Shown here piece by piece: positions 8,740-16,448 of a stretch of 64,000 bases of DNA. The stretch is taken from the NCBI RefSeq assembly GCF_002975275.1, contig NZ_PCOQ01000019.1, forward strand, positions 1 through 64,000, read 5' to 3'. Position numbers and translations under genes: made by a program. Positions within the stretch are counted from its first letter, which is position 1. Each line of letters starts with the position of its first letter. The notes under the pieces are model-generated. The model was given only the letters and a program-made list of their open reading frames with translations, did not search any database and was not told the DNA's origin. Source of the stretch: Achromobacter sp. MYb9 (GTDB lineage Bacteria > Pseudomonadota > Gammaproteobacteria > Burkholderiales > Burkholderiaceae_B).

Positions 8740-9726
8740 CTACTTCTTCATCAGGCCCGCGGACTCCACCAGCTTCTTCATTGCAAGCTGGTCCTTTTCA
8801 ACGAAAGCCGTGGCTTCGGCGGGCGTCATGTTCCACAAGTCGACGCCCTGCGCCTGCATCAGCTTGCCGTATTCGGCGTCCGCGTTCACGCGGCCCATCG
8901 CCTCGTTCAGCCGTTGCAGCACGTCGGCCGGCGTCCCCTTGGGCGCCGCCAGGCTGTACCACGACGCGGACTCGGCGCCCGCCACGCCCGACTCGGCCAA
9001 CGTGGGCACGTCCGGCAATAGCGGCGAACGCTTGCCGTTGGCGTAGGCCAGCGCTTTCAGCCTTCCGCTGCGAATGAATGGCAGGCTGGCCGCCAGATTG
9101 AGCACGGCGATATCCACCTGCCCACCCACCAGGTCATTGATGGCCGGCGCCGCGCCGCTATACGGTATGTGCACGATGTCCACGCCCGCCCGTTGCCGGA
9201 AGAGCTCGGCGCCCAGATGCGGCGAACTGCCCGGGCCGGCCGAGGCGTAATTGATCTTGCCGGGTTCCTTGCGCGCCAGCGCCACCAGATCGGCCACGCT
9301 GGCGGCATTCAGCGTAGGGCGCGCCACCAGCATGTTCGGCTGATTGGCCACGATGGACACGAAGGCGAAATCCTTGATGCCGTCGTAGGGCGTGCGCTGC
9401 ATCAGCGGCGTCACCACATGCGCGGCCGACGTGCCCAGCAGCAAGGTGTAGCCGTCGGGCTTGGCCCGCGCCACGAAGTTCGCCCCGATCGCGGCCCCGC
9501 CACCCGCCTTGTTCTCCACGATCACGGGCTTGCCCAGCTGCTTTTCCAGTTCGCGCGCCAGGGCGCGGCCCAGCACGTCGGCGGGACCGCCGGCGGCATA
9601 GGGATTGACCAGCGTGATGGGCTGGGATGGAAAGGGGCCGGCGGCAGCGGCAGCCGCGCAGAACGCGCCGGTGGCCAGGCCGCCCAGCAGGCGCTTGAGG
9701 GTAAGCAGACGCTTAGGGGTCATCAT
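8740..9726 (-). CDS. Bug-family tripartite tricarboxylate transporter receptor
   Basis: Periplasmic solute receptor of the Bug (TctC) family, 328 residues. A Sec signal is present (twin lysine/arginine N-region, then LLGGLATGAFCAAAAAAG). The mature start is PSQPITLVNPYAAGGPADVLGR, the usual first-strand ligand loop of the family. IVENKAGGGAAIGA and the YSGAAPAINDLVGGQVD segment are also standard. I start at ATG 9726, preceded by AGGAGAC; an upstream in-frame ATG lies inside that ribosome site. No TctA/TctB membrane genes are nearby, so it either shares a distant membrane component or works as a sensor. It stands at the 3' end of the CaiB/enoyl-CoA-hydratase unit with a 47-base gap and is probably co-expressed. 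The ligand is probably a carboxylate used by that pathway (inference). Confidence 0.9.
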   Translation of the reverse strand: MMTPKRLLTLKRLLGGLATGAFCAAAAAAGPFPSQPITLVNPYAAGGPADVLGRALARELEKQLGKPVIVENKAGGGAAIGANFVARAKPDGYTLLLGTSAAHVVTPLMQRTPYDGIKDFAFVSIVANQPNMLVARPTLNAASVADLVALARKEPGKINYASAGPGSSPHLGAELFRQRAGVDIVHIPYSGAAPAINDLVGGQVDIAVLNLAASLPFIRSGRLKALAYANGKRSPLLPDVPTLAESGVAGAESASWYSLAAPKGTPADVLQRLNEAMGRVNADAEYGKLMQAQGVDLWNMTPAEATAFVEKDQLAMKKLVESAGLMKK

Positions 9727-9773
9727 GGGTTTGTCTCCTGTCATGTCTTTTTTTTGATGGGGTGATGAATGGC

Positions 9774-10970
9774 TTAGATCGCGCCCTCTACGCGCAACGC
9801 CTGGATTTCCGTATCGGACAGGCCCAGCGTCGCCTTCAGCACGCTATCGGTGTGCTCGCCCAGCAGCGGCGGACGCTCCAGGCGCGGGTCCTCGTAGCCC
9901 TTGAACTTGAATGGCACCGGCACGGCGCCAAAGCGGCCGATGGAAGGATGCTCGTAGCTGGCCACCATGCCGCGCGCCTGCACATGTTCGTCGTGCATGA
10001 TTTCTTCCACGTCCAGGATCGGGCCGGCGGGCACGCCCACGGCATCGCAGCGCCGGCAAAGCTCGTCGCGCGTCAGCCGTCGCGCGGCGGCCGCCAGGCC
10101 CGCCATGACTTCGTCGCGCCGCGCAACCCGCACGGCATTGCGCGCCAGTTCCGGGTCGTCCGCCCATTGCGGCAATTCCAGCACATCGCACAAGGGCTTC
10201 CAGTGCTGGTCGCTGCCCGTGATCTGCACCCAGCGCCCATCGCCGCACTCGAACGCGGCCGAGGGCACGCGCCCCGGATGTTCGGTGCCCAGCCGTTGCG
10301 GCACTTCGCCCAGCGCGAAGTAGCGCGCCGCCGCCAACGACAGCAGGCCGACCTGCCCGTCCAGCATCGAGAAGTCAATGTGGCAGCCCTGCCCTGACCG
10401 CGCCCTGCCCACCAGCGCGGACAGGATGCCAATCGCCGCCCACAGGCCCGATGTCAGGTCCGCCACGGGCAGGCCCGGTTTGACGGGGCCGCCACCCCGT
10501 TCCCCCGTCAGGCTCATGATGCCGCCCATGGCTTGAAACACGGTGTCGTATCCCTTGCGGGGCGCATAGGGTCCGGTCATGCCGAAACCCGTGCACGAAA
10601 AATAGATCAAACCAGGATTGCCAGGCGCGATGCTGTCGCGGTCCAGCCCATACTTGGCCAGCGTCCCCACCGGGAAATTCTCCACCACCACGTCGCTGGT
10701 CTCGGCCAGCCGGCGGATCAGCGCCTGGCCCGCCGGCTTGCGGAAGTTGACGGTGATGGACTGCTTGCTGCGATTGAAGGCCAGGTAATAGGCGGACTCG
10801 GTTCCGCCCTCGCCCTGCACCTGCGGCTCGAATCCCCGGGTTTCATCGCCCGCACCGGGTTGCTCCACCTTGACCACGGTGGCACCGAGTTCGGCCAGGA
10901 TCATCGATGCGAACGGGCACGCCAGCACGCGCGAGAGGTCCAGGATGGTCACGCCATCCAGCGGCCTCAT
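9774..10970 (-). CDS. CaiB/BaiF family CoA-transferase
   Basis: Family III CoA-transferase of 398 residues, moving CoA between carboxylic acids without a free thioester intermediate. Seen: PLDGVTILDLSRVLACPFASM at the N-terminus, the LGATVVKVEQPGAGD nucleotide loop, FNRSKQSITVNF, and VADLTSGLWAA containing the aspartate that aligns with the catalytic Asp of formyl-CoA transferase. The start ATG overlaps the stop of the upstream enoyl-CoA hydratase gene by four bases (ATGA), which fixes the start and shows translational coupling. A longer open frame upstream in this phase is a shadow of that hydratase. It probably activates the same acid that the acyl-CoA synthetase or the hydratases handle, but the acid is unknown. 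Confidence 0.91.
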   Translation of the reverse strand: MRPLDGVTILDLSRVLACPFASMILAELGATVVKVEQPGAGDETRGFEPQVQGEGGTESAYYLAFNRSKQSITVNFRKPAGQALIRRLAETSDVVVENFPVGTLAKYGLDRDSIAPGNPGLIYFSCTGFGMTGPYAPRKGYDTVFQAMGGIMSLTGERGGGPVKPGLPVADLTSGLWAAIGILSALVGRARSGQGCHIDFSMLDGQVGLLSLAAARYFALGEVPQRLGTEHPGRVPSAAFECGDGRWVQITGSDQHWKPLCDVLELPQWADDPELARNAVRVARRDEVMAGLAAAARRLTRDELCRRCDAVGVPAGPILDVEEIMHDEHVQARGMVASYEHPSIGRFGAVPVPFKFKGYEDPRLERPPLLGEHTDSVLKATLGLSDTEIQALRVEGAI

Positions 10971-11701
10971 CGCGGCGTCCCCTGGCGAAAGCCGCGCATG
11001 ATCACGTTGGCGTCGCGCCCGACGCCCAGCGCTTCGGCCAGACCCAGGTCCGCCGCGCGATGGAAGGCGCGCTTGGTCAATCCCATGGCGGCAGGCTCCC
11101 AGCCCGCCAGGCGTCCGGCCATTGCCAGCGCCGCGTCCAGCACGCCGGCGGCTGGCGCGATGCGATTGGCGATGCCCAGCGCCAGCGCGCGCGCGCCGTC
11201 GATGGGTTCGGCCATCGCCACCAGCTCGAACGCGTGCTTGCGGCCCACCTGCCGCACCAGGTTCGCCATGACCACGGCGGCCACGATGCCATGGCGCAAT
11301 TCGGGATAGCCGAAGCGCACGTCCTCGGCCATGACGGTCAGGTCGCATGCCAGCGCCAGCCCCGCGCCGCCGCCCAGCGCATTGCCGTGCACCGCGCCCA
11401 CGACCGGTTTGGTCATGCGCGAGAACACCAGATGCAGGTCGGTCGTCAGATCGGCGCGGGCAAGGACCGCCTCGGGCTGCTCCATGGTCAAACCGGAAAA
11501 CTCGGTGGTGTCCGCCCCCGCGCAAAACGACTTGCCGTTGCCGGTCAGCACCACGGCGCGCACGGTCGCCTCTCGCTCTGCTTGCGACAGCGCGTCCAGC
11601 AATGCCGTGGTCAGCGCCGTATTCAGCGCATTGTGCTTTTCCGGGCGGTTCAGGCGCAGCAGGCGCACGGCGCCCTGGTTCTCGACGATCAGTTCCGGCA
11701 T
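10967..11701 (-). CDS. Enoyl-CoA hydratase/isomerase family protein (lacks one catalytic Glu)
   Basis: Crotonase-fold protein of 244 residues. The oxyanion-hole segments are present: SFCAGADTTEF and GNALGGGAGLALACD. In classical hydratases the second segment reads GGGCELA with a catalytic glutamate; here that position is glycine. The second glutamate (YPELRHG) is kept. Loss of one of the two glutamates is known in crotonases that act as isomerases or on other substrates, so plain hydration is uncertain. ATG at 11701 has GAGGAC upstream. A TTGAT-N3-ATCAA palindrome lies 37 bases before the start, and the marR terminator lies just behind that, so this gene opens its own unit with the CaiB gene. 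Confidence 0.88.
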   Translation of the reverse strand: MPELIVENQGAVRLLRLNRPEKHNALNTALTTALLDALSQAEREATVRAVVLTGNGKSFCAGADTTEFSGLTMEQPEAVLARADLTTDLHLVFSRMTKPVVGAVHGNALGGGAGLALACDLTVMAEDVRFGYPELRHGIVAAVVMANLVRQVGRKHAFELVAMAEPIDGARALALGIANRIAPAAGVLDAALAMAGRLAGWEPAAMGLTKRAFHRAADLGLAEALGVGRDANVIMRGFRQGTPR

Positions 11702-11737
11702 GACGCAAGTCCTCTTGAATAGTGATCAGGCATTTGA

Positions 11738-11750
11738 TTGATTTAATCAA
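11738..11750. promoter_or_regulatory. Inverted repeat, probable MarR operator of the hydratase-CaiB unit
   Basis: TTGATTTAATCAA, 5-bp arms around three bases, lying between the marR terminator and the start of the crotonase gene at 11701. It has the same core as the palindromes at 7661 and 15815. Confidence 0.6.
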
Positions 11751-11760
11751 CAATATGGGT

Positions 11761-11784
11761 AAAAAAAGGCGCCGGGCAGGCGCC
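11761..11784 (-). terminator. Intrinsic terminator of the marR gene
   Basis: Read on the minus strand: GGCGCC-TGCCC-GGCGCC followed by seven T, starting six bases past the marR stop. Confidence 0.85.
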
Positions 11785-11790
11785 ATCCGT

Positions 11791-12327
11791 TTATCGGGGT
11801 TGCACGCCACGGCCCCGGCGGGCCGGCACCTCGGCTTTGAATTCGTTCAGCATTTCCAGCGCATGGGCCGTGAGCTTGTCCAGCATGCGTTCCATCTCGT
11901 CGCGCTCCTTCGCCGACAGCACGGCAAGCATGGCGTCGTTGCGCTGCACGGCGGCAGGGAACATTTCGTCGTACAGCGCACGCCCTGCCCGCGTCAGGTC
12001 CAGGCTCACGCCTCGGCCATCCTGGCTGTCCGCGCTGCGGTGTATCAAGCCACGTTCAATCAGCTCGGACACCGTCCGGCTTGCCTGGCTCTTGTCGATG
12101 TTCGCCTCGCGCGCCACGGCGTTCAGCGACATGTCGGGCGCCGCCCCCAGCAACGCGATGATCCGCCATTCCCGGGGCCCCACGCCGTAACGGCTTTCGT
12201 TCAGACCCGCCGCGATGCGGCTGGAGACGTAGGCCAGGCGATTCAGGCGGTACGAGAACAGCTCTTTCAGGGCAGTCGGCTGGTCGCGCGCGGGAGAGGC
12301 TGGCTTGTGTGCGTTCAGGGATGCCAT
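11791..12327 (-). CDS. MarR family transcriptional regulator
   Basis: Winged-helix repressor of 178 residues. The MarR fold is seen: an N-terminal dimer helix (FSYRLNRLAYVSSRI), GVGPREWRIIALLG, then the recognition region LNAVAREANIDKSQASRTVSELIERGLIHR and the wing DGRGVSLDLT. The wing sequence DSQDGRG is the usual MarR DGR hairpin. ATG 12327 is used; an upstream frame to 12399 adds a proline-rich stretch that does not look native. MarR proteins of this size commonly repress aromatic or acyl-CoA catabolic genes and release DNA on binding a small ligand or acyl-CoA. Three matching palindromes at 7661, 11738 and 15815 lie in front of the surrounding catabolic genes. None lies before marR itself. 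Confidence 0.92.
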   Translation of the reverse strand: MASLNAHKPASPARDQPTALKELFSYRLNRLAYVSSRIAAGLNESRYGVGPREWRIIALLGAAPDMSLNAVAREANIDKSQASRTVSELIERGLIHRSADSQDGRGVSLDLTRAGRALYDEMFPAAVQRNDAMLAVLSAKERDEMERMLDKLTAHALEMLNEFKAEVPARRGRGVQPR

Positions 12328-12415
12328 GGCTGGACTCTGCAAAGATAAGGAAAAAGCGTACGGGCGCGCCGGGCGCCCCCCTGGCCGCATGATATACAAA
12401 TGCGCCGGCTCCTTG

Positions 12416-13372
12416 TCATGGCGCGACCGGCGCCTGGCGCACGCCTGGAATCAACGGATTCATGCCGCTTAGCGCGACCCGGCTATGCAGCGGCCGGCCC
12501 AGCGTTTGCTGACACAGGCCCGAGACCTCGTCCAACGTATTCAGGTCCAGCCCCGTGCACACGCCCATCGATTCGAACAGGCTGACCAAGTCTTCGGTGG
12601 CAACGTTGCCCGTGTGGCCGCCGCCATAACGGACCTTGGCCGGATGTCCGCCGACACCGCCGAACGCGCAGTCGAAATGCCGCACGCCCGCTTCCAGCGC
12701 CGACACGTAGTTCACCAGGCCGGTGCCCCGCGTGTCGTGAAAATGCGCCACCGGCGTCAACTGTGGAAATTCGCGCGCCATGCGGCCGTACAGCTCGCGC
12801 ACGACGGCCGGCGTCGCCATGCCCGTGGTGTCGCCAAGCGTGACGATGCCCACCCCCAACCGCGCAAACCGTTCCACATCGTCCATCACCGAATCCGGAT
12901 CCACGACCCCTTCGAACGGGCATCCGAAAGCCACGGAAATCGTGCCGACCATCCGAAGACGGCCGCTGGCCAAAGCGGCCATTTCCGCGATGTTGTCCCA
13001 TTGCGCGGCACGCTCGCGCTTCAGGTTGCGCAGCGAATGCGAGGCGCTGGCCGACACCAGCAGGCTGATCTCGTTGGCGCCGATACCGGCATCCTGATCC
13101 GCCAGCGCGCGCTGCACGGCGCGGGCATTGGCGCAGGTCGCCTTGTACCAGACGCCCGCGCGGCGCGGCAGCGCCGCAAGCAGTTCACTAGCATCGGCAA
13201 ACTGCGGCACCACCTTGGGGTTGGAATACGACGTTGCCTCCACCCGTTCGAAGCCCAAGCGCGCAAAGCGGTCGATCAGGTCCGCCTTGACCGAGGTGCC
13301 GATAAAGTCGGGCTCGTGTTGCAGGCCGTCCCGCGCGAAGCACTCGCACAACACAACGTCACGCGCCCTCAT
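12416..13372 (-). CDS. HMG-CoA-lyase-like aldolase, catalytic Cys replaced by His
   Basis: TIM-barrel protein of 318 residues in the HMGL-like family, which cleaves or forms C-C bonds next to a CoA thioester using a divalent metal. Kept: RDGLQ at 14-18 (catalytic arginine and metal aspartate) and the metal pair in HFHD at 210-213. The HMG-CoA-lyase signature normally reads GGLGGCPY with a catalytic cysteine in a mobile loop; here it is GGVGGHP, with His243 in the cysteine position and a longer loop before TGNVATED. So the fold is clear but the reaction may not be HMG-CoA cleavage. The start overlaps the stop of the acyl-CoA synthetase gene by four bases, so it is the third gene of the hydratase-ligase-lyase operon. 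Confidence 0.9.
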   Translation of the reverse strand: MRARDVVLCECFARDGLQHEPDFIGTSVKADLIDRFARLGFERVEATSYSNPKVVPQFADASELLAALPRRAGVWYKATCANARAVQRALADQDAGIGANEISLLVSASASHSLRNLKRERAAQWDNIAEMAALASGRLRMVGTISVAFGCPFEGVVDPDSVMDDVERFARLGVGIVTLGDTTGMATPAVVRELYGRMAREFPQLTPVAHFHDTRGTGLVNYVSALEAGVRHFDCAFGGVGGHPAKVRYGGGHTGNVATEDLVSLFESMGVCTGLDLNTLDEVSGLCQQTLGRPLHSRVALSGMNPLIPGVRQAPVAP

Positions 13373-15000
13373 GCCGCCCGCTCCAGACCGAACAAGGCGA
13401 TCGCGTGCGCACGCAACTTGTTCTTCTGCACCTTCGAACTGCCCGTCATGCCGATATGTTCAAAGCTGTCGACCACGGCCACATGGCGCGGCACCTTGTA
13501 GTTGGCGCAGCGGCTCTTGCACCAGGCCGTCAATTCCTCTGCCGAGCAATCCTGCCCGTCCTTAAGCAGCACAAACGCGGCGGGCACTTCTCCCAGGCGC
13601 GCGTCGGGCACGCCCACCACTTGGGCCATGCGCACCGCAGGGTGCGCGTGCAGCACTTCCTCCACCTCGGCGGGTGCGACGTTTTCGCCGCCGACACGGA
13701 ACATGTCTTTCAATCTGCCGACCATGCGCAGCCGCCCTTCGGCATCCATTTCACCCAGATCGCCCGTGCTGAGCCAGCCGTCGGCGCCCAGCGCGCGCGC
13801 GGTGGCCTCGGGCATCTTGTAGTAGCCCTTCATGACGCTCCAGCCGCGCGCCTGGATTTCACCCGCCTCGCCCACGGCCACCGGCTTGCCGGTGCCGGGG
13901 TCCACCACCCGCACCTCCATGCCCGGATGCGGCAATGCCCAGCCCGCCGCACGCAGCGAAAAAGGATCGTCATGGGACGAAAGCGTAATGTTGGGAGAGG
14001 CTTCGGATTGGCCGTACGCATTGCACATGCCCGGCACGCCCATGACATCGCGGATCTTCTGCATGACCTGCGGCCCCGCCGCCGCCCAACCGCCGCGCAA
14101 ATGGATGCGCGCACGGTTGAAATCGGGATGGCCCATCAGCATGAGGAAGATCGTGTCGTTGCCGGACGTAAGCGTGCAACGTTCGGCATCCAGCATCCGC
14201 AAGGCGTCCGCCACGTCGAATTTGGGCAGCGTCAGCAGGCAGCAACCCGTCACCAGGCTGACCAGGATCGACAAGGTGGTGCCGGCCACATGGAAGTACG
14301 GACGGATGCTGAAGTAACGGTCGTCGGCCGTCACGCCGATGCGCTGCGCGGCAGCCCACGCGTTGGTCAGCATGTTGGCGTGCGTCAGCATCACGCCCTT
14401 GGGAAACGAGGTGGTGCCAGAGGTGTACTGGATCAACAGCACGTCATCGGGCACGACGGCCTGCAGGCACGCCTGCAAGCTGTCCTGGTCCATCGTCTCG
14501 CCGGCCGCCAGAAAGTCATGCCAAGGCGTTGCGCCCAAGGGGCATCGGTCACCCAACACGACCACCTGGCGCAGGCACGGCAAGCGTTCACCGGGCAAAC
14601 CGCCTGCCCTATCCAGCGCCGGTTCCACTTGCGTCAGCAATGCCAGGAAATCGATGCCCAGGAACGTGTCCGCGGTCAGCAGCAACTTGACGTCCGCCTG
14701 CTTCAAACAGAATTCCAGCTCTTCCGCCTTGAAGCGCGTATTGACCGGGACCGTCACGACGCCCAGCATCGCGCAGGCGTAGAAGATCTGCACCCACACG
14801 CCGCTATTACCCAACAGCACGCCGACGTGGTCGCCGTGCCGCACGCCGGCGGCATGAAGGGCGCGCGCGATACGCTGCGCCTGCGCGCGCATGGTGTGCC
14901 AGTCATGGCGTTCGCCCGGCGCGACGAACGCCTGGGCTTGCGGGCGTTCAAGCGCCACGCGCTCCAAGGCCTCGGACAACGTAATCGGCATGGCGATCAT
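13369..15000 (-). CDS. Acyl-CoA synthetase (AMP-forming)
   Basis: ANL-superfamily ligase of 543 residues that adenylates a carboxylic acid and transfers it to CoA. Seen: the P-loop-like YTSGTTSFPKG (A3), NAYGQSEASPN (A5 region), LSTGDLGEMD (A7), MVGRLKDMFRVGGENV (A8 hinge) and a C-terminal GSSKVQKNK (A10) with the adenylation lysine. Substrate-pocket residues do not let me name the acid. ATG 15000 overlaps the upstream hydratase stop by four bases (ATGA), which decides this start over the in-frame ATG at 14991. The four-base overlaps on both sides show a tight three-gene operon, consistent with a short beta-oxidation-like route: activate, hydrate, cleave. Confidence 0.92.
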   Translation of the reverse strand: MIAMPITLSEALERVALERPQAQAFVAPGERHDWHTMRAQAQRIARALHAAGVRHGDHVGVLLGNSGVWVQIFYACAMLGVVTVPVNTRFKAEELEFCLKQADVKLLLTADTFLGIDFLALLTQVEPALDRAGGLPGERLPCLRQVVVLGDRCPLGATPWHDFLAAGETMDQDSLQACLQAVVPDDVLLIQYTSGTTSFPKGVMLTHANMLTNAWAAAQRIGVTADDRYFSIRPYFHVAGTTLSILVSLVTGCCLLTLPKFDVADALRMLDAERCTLTSGNDTIFLMLMGHPDFNRARIHLRGGWAAAGPQVMQKIRDVMGVPGMCNAYGQSEASPNITLSSHDDPFSLRAAGWALPHPGMEVRVVDPGTGKPVAVGEAGEIQARGWSVMKGYYKMPEATARALGADGWLSTGDLGEMDAEGRLRMVGRLKDMFRVGGENVAPAEVEEVLHAHPAVRMAQVVGVPDARLGEVPAAFVLLKDGQDCSAEELTAWCKSRCANYKVPRHVAVVDSFEHIGMTGSSKVQKNKLRAHAIALFGLERAA

Positions 15001-15767
15001 GCGCGGCCCCCTTGGTCCGGCGCGCCGAACCCGGCGATCGCCTGCCGCCAATCCGTGCCGCGCAGGTTTTCTTCGATGGCCAGCAACTCGATCGCCATGG
15101 CGCCTTCGCGTGTCGTGGCCAGGCCTTGATCGATGCTGCGTTTGGTCAGCCTGACCGTCAACGGCGACGCGGCAGCGATCTTCGTCGCCATCTCAAGCGC
15201 CTCGGACGGCAACGCCTCCGGCGCATGCACCTGATTCACCAGACCGATCTCGCACGCCTCGGCCGCATCGAAGCGGCGGCCCGTGAACAGCAGTTCCTTG
15301 GCCTTGCGCGCGCCAGCGATCCGCGGCAGCCGTTGCGTGGCGCCCACCGTGCCCCACCCCACTTCGGGGTAGCAGAAGATGGCGTCGGCCGAGGCCAGCA
15401 CGAAATCGCACGCCGCCGCGATCTCGCAGCCCGACCCGAATGCCGGCCCCTGCACCACGGCGATCACCGGCTGCGGCATGCGTTCGATGGCGCCGTAAGC
15501 GGCAAAACCCTGCACCCGTCTTGCGGTCATCTCCGAGGTGCTCATGGTCTTGCGCTCTTTCAGGTCCGCGCCAGCGCAGAATGCCGCGCCGGCTGCCCGG
15601 ATCAGCACCACGTGCACCCCGGCATCCAGGGCCAGCAATCCCATTACCTGCACCAGTTCGGCGCACATCTGGGCGTTCAGCGCATTGCGGCTGTCGGGTC
15701 GGTTTAGCGTCACCGTGGCGACACGGTCCTGCACGTCCAGCAAGATCGTGTGAAAAGTCGGGGTCAT
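14997..15767 (-). CDS. Enoyl-CoA hydratase
   Basis: Crotonase-fold hydratase of 256 residues, first gene of the ligase/lyase operon. Both catalytic glutamates of true hydratases are in place: one in GSGCEIAAACD and one in CYPEVGWG, the latter followed by the usual TQRLPR. The oxyanion segment AAFCAGADLKER is also intact. So it is expected to add water across a 2-enoyl-CoA made by the synthetase coded just downstream. ATG 15767 is preceded by AGGAG. The promoter region carries a 17-bp MarR-type inverted repeat at 15815-15831, 47 bases upstream of the start. In contrast to the second crotonase at 10967, nothing in its active site is altered. Confidence 0.92.
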   Translation of the reverse strand: MTPTFHTILLDVQDRVATVTLNRPDSRNALNAQMCAELVQVMGLLALDAGVHVVLIRAAGAAFCAGADLKERKTMSTSEMTARRVQGFAAYGAIERMPQPVIAVVQGPAFGSGCEIAAACDFVLASADAIFCYPEVGWGTVGATQRLPRIAGARKAKELLFTGRRFDAAEACEIGLVNQVHAPEALPSEALEMATKIAAASPLTVRLTKRSIDQGLATTREGAMAIELLAIEENLRGTDWRQAIAGFGAPDQGGRA

Positions 15768-15814
15768 GCCTGCTCCTGAAGGTTCTGGGTCTTGAAATCA
15801 ACTTTACGGCATAT

Positions 15815-15831
15815 AGTTGATTTAATCCACT
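15815..15831. promoter_or_regulatory. Inverted repeat, probable MarR operator of the hydratase-ligase-lyase operon
   Basis: AGTTGATTTAATCCACT matches the perfect palindrome at 7661 in 13 of 17 positions, including the flanking AT and CTACTT bases nearby, and is symmetric except for one base pair. A further half-site, AATCAACT, lies at 15796-15803. Confidence 0.65.
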
Positions 15832-16062
15832 ACTTTTCGGAAGCAAGGTCGTCGCCCGAAGCGGCGCCCAGAGCGACGACGCGGGCGCATTCACCGCGTT
15901 GGGCCCAAGCCCCGGGCGCCTCTGCTAGACTTGCGCCCTGTCAGCCGCCGGGATTTGCCCTGAATAGTGATACACTCCGCCCGGGTGTTTTCCTGCAATA
16001 TCAAGGCACTAGAGAAGAAATTCGCCCCTGCGCGACCGCTTCGACACCCACGTTTTGACCGT

Positions 16063-16137
16063 CTCGCCGTAGTTAAATGGATATAACCGGCCCCTCCTAA
16101 GGGTCAATTGGTGGTTCGATTCCACCCGGCGAGGCCA
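16063..16137 (+). tRNA. tRNA-Arg (anticodon CCU)
   Basis: 75-nt cloverleaf with encoded CCA. The acceptor CTCGCCG pairs with CGGCGAG, then discriminator G and CCA. The D stem is GTTA/TAAC. The anticodon stem is GGCCC/GGGTC (one G-T pair) with loop CTCCTAA, giving anticodon CCT at 16096-16098. The T arm is GGTGG-TTCGATT-CCACC. It reads AGG codons. No integrase gene or repeated 3' end is nearby, so it is not in use as an attachment site here. Confidence 0.95.
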
Positions 16138-16448
16138 CCCCCCCGGCCTCGATTCCGACGCCGCACCTTCCTCGAAATACCGCACGTTCAGCCGGATGAG
16201 GGTTAATCCGGGCTACGCTCACGCGCGTTGCGCCGTTAGCGTCTCATGTCGCGTCTTGTGACGAATTGACGCGGCGTCAATATGTCACCCATATTTTTTT
16301 CGGCGATGATAGCGAATCGCCTTGCGCACAACTTGATGTGCTGTTTAAATTCGACGCGTAAGCCCCTAATTCCTCTGGATTTTTTCTGAACCGACGACAC
16401 GCCGGCTTAAGAAACACTTCTTCACAGACTGACAAGCCTGCTCAAACC
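16138..16448. other. Intergenic region between tRNA-Arg and pbpG
   Basis: 311 bases without a gene. It holds a 15-bp palindrome, TTGACGCGGCGTCAA (16266-16280), a weak AT-rich hairpin followed by seven T (16280-16300) that could end the tRNA transcript, and a possible promoter for pbpG listed separately. No other structure is convincing. Confidence 0.6.
16266..16295 (+). promoter_or_regulatory. Possible sigma-70 promoter for pbpG
   Basis: TTGACG (16266-16271) and CATATT (16290-16295) are spaced by 18 bases, about 150 bases before the pbpG start. The -35 box lies inside the palindrome TTGACGCGGCGTCAA, so a regulator could compete with RNA polymerase. Judged by eye only. Confidence 0.35.

Noticed and set aside
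9774..11810. A single 678-codon minus-strand frame
   Set aside because: Only the part from 10970 is CaiB-like. The upstream part is the wrong frame of the crotonase gene, which has its own start and four-base overlap.
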